Shown here in pieces: positions 14,205 through 18,742 of a DNA stretch of 18,742 nucleotides; positions within the stretch are counted from its first letter, which is position 1; every line of letters starts with the position of its first letter. The notes below the pieces were generated by a model, which saw only the letters and a list, made by a program, of their open reading frames with translations, was not told where the DNA came from and made no database searches. Origin of the DNA: Rhodospirillaceae bacterium (GTDB lineage: Bacteria > Pseudomonadota > Alphaproteobacteria > UBA828). The stretch covers positions 1 to 18,742 of the forward strand of contig JAPPKP010000169.1 of assembly GCA_028819955.1 (NCBI GenBank), in the 5' to 3' direction. Position numbers and translations under genes: made by a program.

Positions 14205-14494
14205 GAATCGATTTGCGCGTAGTAGGTGCGGACGGGCGCCTCGGCGAGCAGCGCCAGGAAGTCGTCCAGCCCACCGGCTTCTTCCAGGCCGGCGAGGCTG
14301 GCCTTGTGCGCCTCCACCGAGGTCCACTCCTCGAAGATGATCACTCGGTCCGGCGCAACGGCATCCACCGCGAGCGCGATGCGGGAGCAGCCCTCCATTC
14401 CAGGGTTCTCGCCCACGAACGGCGCGAGCATCTCGACCACCTCGTGGCCCTTCCCGGGCTTGGCGGTCGCGTGCACCAGCAGCAACACGCTCAT
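14201..14494 (-). CDS. Small ABM-domain protein (putative quinol monooxygenase family)
   Basis: Protein of 97 aa with the dimeric alpha+beta barrel pattern of antibiotic biosynthesis monooxygenase-like proteins (YgiN type): [20 protein letters not shown] at the start, then [27 protein letters not shown] and a C-terminal strand RTYYAQI. Members oxidise quinols or other aromatics without cofactors, but many have no known activity. AAGGAG precedes the ATG on the minus strand. Its TGA overlaps the dtd ATG (ATGA), so the two are coupled. It is about 100 bp downstream of the solute-binding protein gene on the same strand, with a GC-rich hairpin between. Confidence 0.85.
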   Translation of the reverse strand: MSVLLLVHATAKPGKGHEVVEMLAPFVGENPGMEGCSRIALAVDAVAPDRVIIFEEWTSVEAHKASLAGLEEAGGLDDFLALLAEAPVRTYYAQIDS

Positions 14495-14529
14495 CGTCTT
14501 CTCCTTCGCACGAACGGCAGGCGCCGGGA

Positions 14530-14552
14530 GGCCGGGGCAGTGCGCCCCGGCC
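14530..14552. terminator. GC-rich perfect hairpin between solute-binding protein and ABM genes
   Basis: GGCCGGGGC (14530-14538), loop AGTGC and GCCCCGGCC (14544-14552) form a perfect 9-bp stem. There is no T tract on either strand, so it is not a classic intrinsic terminator. It lies just after the end of the minus-strand solute-binding protein gene, where it could attenuate transcription into the ABM-dtd pair or protect the upstream mRNA. Confidence 0.45.
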
Positions 14553-14597
14553 CCCTCAACGCAGCAACGTGGCTATACAGAGCGCAGGCGCGCCGCG

Positions 14598-15992
14598 CTA
14601 GCCGTAATAGCCGCCGTCCTCCATGAGCCGCCTGGTGCGGTCGTCCATGGCCTTGAGCGCGGCTTCGATGTCCTTCTCGCCGTTGACGAAGTCGGCGCAC
14701 TCCTCGCCCATGAGCGCCTGGATGGCGTTGGCCTCCGGGATCTGCATGAGGTAAGGCACCGTGTACGGGAAGGCGCGATAGAGGCCCGCAAGGAAGTTGT
14801 GGTCCTGATTGCGCGCCAGGATCGAGGCCCGCGCCGGCTGCGCGCCCGCCGCCACCTTGGCGTCGCCGATCGCGGGATCGGTGTAATCGCCGGAATTGAA
14901 GTACTGCATCCAGGCGAACGCGGCCTCCTTGTTCTCCCCGCCGGAGTTGATGAACTGCCCGAGCCCACCCATCTGCGGCTTGTGATCGCTGCCCGGGCTC
15001 TGCCCCTTGGGCGGCAGATCGACATGGATCGCCTCGTGGAACTCGGTGAAGCCCGGATCGTTCAGCACCGCGGTGCCCCAGTTCAGCGGGCCGTAGACGG
15101 CGGTGCCGTTGGCCATGGCCTTGTTCACCTCGTCCTCGGTGGCGTTGGCACTGACCGGATGCGCGTACTTCATGAGCTGTTCGATGACGCGCATCGCCTC
15201 GTATCCCGCGTCGGTTGCGAAGGCCGGGTTCCACCCGCCCGGCTCCATCTTGTCGAACCACCAGCCGCCGCAGGTCGCATGCACGCCCCAGAACACGGTG
15301 CCGGCCCAGGCGCCGCGCTGGAAGCAGGAGACGAAGCCGTACCGGTCCTGATCCGGCGCGTTCAGCTCCTGCGCGGCGCTGATCGCGTCGTCCCACGTCA
15401 TCGGCAGTGCGATGCCCGCGGCGTCGAAGACGTCCTTGCGGTAGAAGGTCGTCATGACGTTGCCGTCGTCGGTGAGCCCATGCAGCTCGCCGTCGCCCGA
15501 CGGAATGCGATAGAGGTCGCTGACCTGCTTCGGCACGTCCGTGAGGTAGTCGTCGCGCCAGCCCGGATCCTTGGCCAGGTGATCCTCGATCGAATCCATG
15601 GCGCCGGTGGCGTGGATGGCGGGGAAGCGCCCCCAGTCGATATAGGTGCAGTCGAAGTCCGCCGACTTGACCGCCATGCGGGCGATCACGGTCTGGAAGA
15701 AGTCCGAGATCGGCTGGCCCGCAAAGTTCACCTCGACATTGGGGTAGACCTTGTTGAAGAGCGGCTGCACCGCCCGCTGGGTGTCGCCCCAGCGCTTGCC
15801 CTCGGCGAAGTAGAGGGTGATCTGGCCGCCGACGTCGGCGAAGACCTCCTTGGGCTGGTAGGTCGCCGCGATGGCGCCCACCGCCGCCGCCGTGCTCGCC
15901 TGCAGGAACCGGCGCCGCGTGAGCCAATTCTTTCGATCGGCCGCAACCTGCGCCTCGATCGATTGACGCGCCTCGTGATCACGATCGTTCAT
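14598..15992 (-). CDS. ABC transporter extracellular solute-binding protein, Tat-exported
   Basis: Periplasmic ligand-binding protein (464 aa) of the family 1 sugar/oligosaccharide-type group. A twin-arginine signal is visible at LTRRRFLQAS (25-34), preceded by a long polar n-region and followed by an Ala-rich hydrophobic core (33-44); Tat export implies folding before export. ITLYFAEGKRWGDTQRAVQPLFNKVYP and the VYLP-like hinge regions TWDDAISAAQEL and GGWWFD fit this fold. The ATG at 15992 is preferred over the in-frame GTG at 16001 because GGGAG lies about 8 bases before it. No permease or ATPase gene is adjacent, so it is an orphan component here. The ligand is unknown; the catabolic neighbours suggest it captures their substrate. 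Confidence 0.88.
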   Translation of the reverse strand: MNDRDHEARQSIEAQVAADRKNWLTRRRFLQASTAAAVGAIAATYQPKEVFADVGGQITLYFAEGKRWGDTQRAVQPLFNKVYPNVEVNFAGQPISDFFQTVIARMAVKSADFDCTYIDWGRFPAIHATGAMDSIEDHLAKDPGWRDDYLTDVPKQVSDLYRIPSGDGELHGLTDDGNVMTTFYRKDVFDAAGIALPMTWDDAISAAQELNAPDQDRYGFVSCFQRGAWAGTVFWGVHATCGGWWFDKMEPGGWNPAFATDAGYEAMRVIEQLMKYAHPVSANATEDEVNKAMANGTAVYGPLNWGTAVLNDPGFTEFHEAIHVDLPPKGQSPGSDHKPQMGGLGQFINSGGENKEAAFAWMQYFNSGDYTDPAIGDAKVAAGAQPARASILARNQDHNFLAGLYRAFPYTVPYLMQIPEANAIQALMGEECADFVNGEKDIEAALKAMDDRTRRLMEDGGYYG

Positions 15993-16218
15993 GATCCGCA
16001 CTCCCTGGTTATCGTTTATCGAGCTTCTTGCACCGGGAGGCGCTTGCGGCGTCCTTCGCGACGCCGCTCAACCGGACTGTCCTAAAACGGCTCTCCCGGC
16101 CTGATGGCTCGAACCGTAGCACGGTGCGCGGCAGGGTGGCGAGCGCGCAGGCCCGCTCCCGATTGCGGCGGCGAAGCCACCGTGTACCATCGGCGCGGCC
16201 CCGGATTGGAGGAGGCGG
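15993..16218. promoter_or_regulatory. Divergent intergenic region between solute-binding protein and MmgE/PrpD genes
   Basis: This 226-bp stretch must contain both divergent promoters. The most regular element is a hairpin-forming inverted repeat GCGGCGTC (16046-16053), loop CTTCGC, GACGCCGC (16060-16067), with an 8-bp perfect stem. A near-direct repeat TTATCG/TTTATCG occurs close to the solute-binding protein start (about 16012-16021). GGAGGAGG (16208-16215) is the ribosome site of the PrpD-like gene. No convincing -35/-10 pair was recognised. Confidence 0.4.
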
Positions 16219-17631
16219 GTGACGAGCCCATCGACACAGGCGAATGCCCGGAACGGCGCGACACGCCGGCTCGGCCGGTTGGTTGCCGAGGCGCCCCGCG
16301 CCTGGAGCGAGGAGGCGGAGCGCCGCGCCGCGAGCGCCTTCGTGGACACGGTCGCCTGCATGCTGGCGGGCGCGGACGATGCCGCCCCGCGCGCAGTCTA
16401 CGAAGGCGTCGCACGCTGGGGTGCGGGCGGCGCGACCGTCGCCGGCACGCCGCACCGGCTCGCAGCACCCTGGGCCGCGCTGGTCAATGGCACCGCGGCC
16501 CATGCGCTCGACTACGACGACATCTTGGAGATCAGCAACGCCCATGTGAGCGCCGCGCTGGTGCCGGCCCTGCTTGCGCTCGGCGAGGAGCGGGGCGCCG
16601 ACGGCGCGGCCTGCGCGGACGCGTTCGTCGTCGGCGTCGAGGTCATGGCCCGGCTCGGCGAGGCGCTCAACATGACCCACTACTTCAAGGGCTGGCACAC
16701 CACGTCGACCCTGGGCGCGCCCGCCGCTGCCGCCGCCTGCGCCCGGCTGCTCCGCCTCGATGCCGCGAAGACCACCGCCGCGCTCAGCCTCGCCACCAGT
16801 CTCGCCTCCGGCGCCAAGCGCCAGTTCGGCACCATGGCGAAGCCGCTCCACGCCGGGCTCGCGGCCAAGAACGGCATCGTGGCGGCGGCGCTGGCCGAGG
16901 CCGGCGTCACCGCCGCAGCGGACGCCTACGAGGGCGAGCGCGGCTTCGTCGACCTCTTCGCCGGCGTGCCGCGCGCGCGGCTGGAGGCAGCGGTCGCGGC
17001 CTTCGACGGGCCGCCCGCGATCGAGCGCCACGGGCTCTGGCAGAAGGTCTACCCCTGCTGCGGCAGCGTCCACCGTCCGCTCGATGCCCTGCTGGACATG
17101 CGCGGAGACGGCGACCTCGCGCCACAGACGGTGGCGGAGATCGACGCGCTGCTGCCGGAGATCGCGGTGCAGAACCTGCCCTACGAGGCGCCCGCCGATG
17201 CCATGCAGGCGCGCTTCAGCCTGCATTACCTGCTGGCCAGCGCGCTGGTGGACGGCCGCCTCGCGCTCGACGCCTTCACCGCAGACGCGCTGGCGCGGCC
17301 GAACGTGCGCACGCTGTTGCCCAGGATCCGCATGCGCCCGGACCCGGACCAGCCCGGCGATACGAACGTCGACGAGGCGCCGCTCAGGGCGACGGTCACG
17401 GTGACGCTCGCGGGCGGGGCCGAGCGCTCGCGCACGGTCCGCGAGCCGAGGGGTCATCCGTGCCGGCCGCTGGACCGCGACGCGCTCCATGCCAAGTTCG
17501 TGGACTGCGCGTCGCGCGCCCTGCCGCCCGCGGCACACGATGCCGCCTTCGCGGCGCTCGACGGCCTCGCCGGCGCGCAGAGCCTGGAGACCATCGCCGC
17601 CCACCTGGGAGCGGGCCATGGCCGAGGCTGA
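16219..17631 (+). CDS. MmgE/PrpD family protein (2-methylcitrate dehydratase-like)
   Basis: Cytosolic lyase/isomerase-family protein of 470 aa, beginning with GTG after GGAGGAGG (16208-16215). Family landmarks are NGTAAHALDYDD (90-101), GWHTTSTLG (158-166), the MAKPLHAGLAAKNG segment (206-219) and QKVYPCCGSVHRPLDA (275-290) at the start of the second domain. These surround the active site in 2-methylcitrate dehydratase, cis-aconitate decarboxylase and iminodisuccinate epimerase. No prpB/prpC genes are nearby, so a methylcitrate cycle role is unlikely; it probably dehydrates or isomerises a carboxylic intermediate of the local pathway. It overlaps the following M19-like gene by 14 bp, indicating coupled translation. 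Confidence 0.9.
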   Translation: MTSPSTQANARNGATRRLGRLVAEAPRAWSEEAERRAASAFVDTVACMLAGADDAAPRAVYEGVARWGAGGATVAGTPHRLAAPWAALVNGTAAHALDYDDILEISNAHVSAALVPALLALGEERGADGAACADAFVVGVEVMARLGEALNMTHYFKGWHTTSTLGAPAAAAACARLLRLDAAKTTAALSLATSLASGAKRQFGTMAKPLHAGLAAKNGIVAAALAEAGVTAAADAYEGERGFVDLFAGVPRARLEAAVAAFDGPPAIERHGLWQKVYPCCGSVHRPLDALLDMRGDGDLAPQTVAEIDALLPEIAVQNLPYEAPADAMQARFSLHYLLASALVDGRLALDAFTADALARPNVRTLLPRIRMRPDPDQPGDTNVDEAPLRATVTVTLAGGAERSRTVREPRGHPCRPLDRDALHAKFVDCASRALPPAAHDAAFAALDGLAGAQSLETIAAHLGAGHGRG

Positions 17632-18631
17632 GGCGAACACCCCCGATGCCGTCGCCTTCACCCAGGCAGCCACGGTGTTCGACTGCCTCGGGCTCTTCTA
17701 CGTGCTCGACGAGCCCTACACGACCCGCTGCATGGAGGCCGGTGTCAACGTCTGCAACGTCACCTTCGCGCTGGAGAGCACCTGGGACCAGACCATGAGC
17801 GCCGTGGACGAGGGTTTGGGCAAAATCGAGGCCAGCCCCGTGCTCGCGCTTGCCCGCAGCGCCGCCGAGATCGAGGCGGCGCTCAGCACCGGCCGGCTCG
17901 CGGTGGTCCCCGGCACCCAGGGCTCGAGCATGATCGGCAAGGAGCTCGCGCGCGTCGGCATCCTGGCCCACCTCGGCTTCCGCTTCTTCGGCCTCGCCTA
18001 CACCGGCGCCACCCTCTTCGCCGACGGCTGCGGCGAGAAGCGCGACGCGGGCCTAAGCTTCCTCGGCGAGGAGCTGATCGCGGCGGTGAACGAGACGCCG
18101 ATGATCCTCGACCTCTCCCACGCGGGCCACCGCGCTCGCGCCGAGGCGGTGCCGCTCGCCCGCGCGCCGGTCTGCACCCATTCCAACGCCTGGCACCGCG
18201 TGCCCAACGCCCGCAACACCAGGGACGAGACCGTGCGCGCGCTCTGCGCCAAGGGCGGCATGATGGGCGCCTGCTGCCTGCCGCTCTCGGTGAGCCCGGC
18301 GGACCAGACCCTCGACCGGCTGATCGACCACGTCGACCACTTCAAGGCGCTGGTCGGGCCCGAGCACATCGGCATCGGGCTCGACTTCACCGAGGCCTAC
18401 CAGGAATCCGGGACCGTGCTGCCGGAATCGATCCGCTGGCGCACGCTCCGCCCCGACATCTTCGGGCCGGTCGATGCCTTCGTGACCCAGCGCTATCCGG
18501 CGGGCCTCGCCAGCATCGCCGAGCTGCCCAACCTCGCCCGCCGCCTCTTCGAGCGCGGCTACGGCGAGGACGAGGTCGCCGGAATCCTCGGGGCGAACTG
18601 GCTCCGCACGTTCACGCATTTTGTCGGCTGA
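17618..18631 (+). CDS. Peptidase M19 (membrane dipeptidase)-like protein with altered metal site
   Basis: TIM-barrel amidohydrolase-fold protein of 337 aa with no signal peptide, so probably cytosolic. Retained M19 features are DLSHAG (165-170, H168), THSNAWH (187-193, H188), RNTRDE (199-204) and GIGLDF (252-257, D256). The N-terminal HxD pair expected in a DxHxD context is absent: D22-C-L24-G-L26 sits in its place. The bridging Glu expected after strand 3 appears as Q101 in VPGTQG. A normal binuclear Zn site therefore cannot form, and dipeptidase activity is doubtful; a mononuclear or non-peptidase role is inferred. The ATG at 17618 lies inside the end of the MmgE/PrpD gene (14-bp overlap). 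A stable hairpin starts at its stop codon. Confidence 0.88.
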   Translation: MAEAEANTPDAVAFTQAATVFDCLGLFYVLDEPYTTRCMEAGVNVCNVTFALESTWDQTMSAVDEGLGKIEASPVLALARSAAEIEAALSTGRLAVVPGTQGSSMIGKELARVGILAHLGFRFFGLAYTGATLFADGCGEKRDAGLSFLGEELIAAVNETPMILDLSHAGHRARAEAVPLARAPVCTHSNAWHRVPNARNTRDETVRALCAKGGMMGACCLPLSVSPADQTLDRLIDHVDHFKALVGPEHIGIGLDFTEAYQESGTVLPESIRWRTLRPDIFGPVDAFVTQRYPAGLASIAELPNLARRLFERGYGEDEVAGILGANWLRTFTHFVG

Positions 18632-18647
18632 GCCGGCGGCTCAGCCG
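18625..18647 (+). terminator. Strong hairpin at the end of the M19-like gene
   Basis: CGGCTGAGCC (18625-18634), loop GGC and GGCTCAGCCG (18638-18647) form a perfect 10-bp stem that includes the TGA stop codon. No T tract follows (GGGCACCC instead). It is a likely transcript end or stabilising structure for the MmgE/PrpD-M19 pair. Confidence 0.5.
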
Positions 18648-18710
18648 GGGCACCCGCTTCGTCGGCCGAGTCCCCGCGCGTTCACCGCTCCGGCCCGAGG
18701 GACAGGATCG

Positions 18711-18742
18711 ATGTGGGGCTGGTGCGATACACCCGCGGAGCG
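18711..18742 (+). CDS. Possible start of a gene running off the right edge
   Basis: An ATG at 18711 is preceded by GAGGGACAGG at a suitable distance and stays open for the ten codons left in the window (MWGWCDTPAE). It could be the next gene of the catabolic block. Too short for any family assignment, and chance is a real alternative. Confidence 0.25.
   Translation, partial: MWGWCDTPAE

Overview
The window is GC-rich (roughly two thirds or more by eye), densely packed bacterial DNA. It fits an alphaproteobacterium: the zinc genes face an AT-rich Zur-like palindrome, a NicO/DUF1007 pair is present, and the catabolic genes resemble those common in soil and marine members of that class. This placement is inference from gene content; no rRNA, tRNA or other taxonomic marker is present.

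Left edge (1-1052): bases 2-48 hold two imperfect copies of a 22-bp repeat that look like the end of an insertion sequence lying mostly outside the window. A phytanoyl-CoA dioxygenase-family gene (135-1052) follows.

Metal block (1056-6597): znuA (minus strand) and znuC-znuB (plus strand) diverge from a 120-bp region containing the Zur-like palindrome. They encode a high-affinity Zn2+ importer. Converging on znuB, and overlapping it by 17 bp, is a minus-strand set: a DUF1007 periplasmic protein, a NicO-type Ni/Co(/Zn) transporter and a CDF zinc exporter. Uptake and efflux genes are therefore back to back. ZnuA and NicO carry very large His-rich loops (about 25 and 22 His) and the CDF protein has a His-rich N-terminus.

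Catabolic block (6645-18742): a GntR/FCD regulator diverges from a DAD-like cupin. Next come a three-subunit molybdenum hydroxylase in the order FAD, 2Fe-2S, Mo (coxMSL-like, but without the CO dehydrogenase active-site Cys) and an AtuA-family protein split into two cistrons that overlap by one base. A minus-strand run then encodes an orphan Tat-exported solute-binding protein, a small ABM-domain protein and D-aminoacyl-tRNA deacylase. Finally a MmgE/PrpD-family enzyme is translationally coupled to a peptidase M19-like protein that has lost several canonical metal ligands. Together these suggest oxidative breakdown of an imported organic compound, but the substrate cannot be read from the sequence. 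Most genes belong to known families. The points most worth a second look are the gene combination around the Mo hydroxylase, the split AtuA, the degenerate M19 site, and the DUF1007/NicO/CDF set with its upstream dyad. No CRISPR array, phage gene, tRNA or rRNA was seen, and no intergenic gap exceeds 300 bp.
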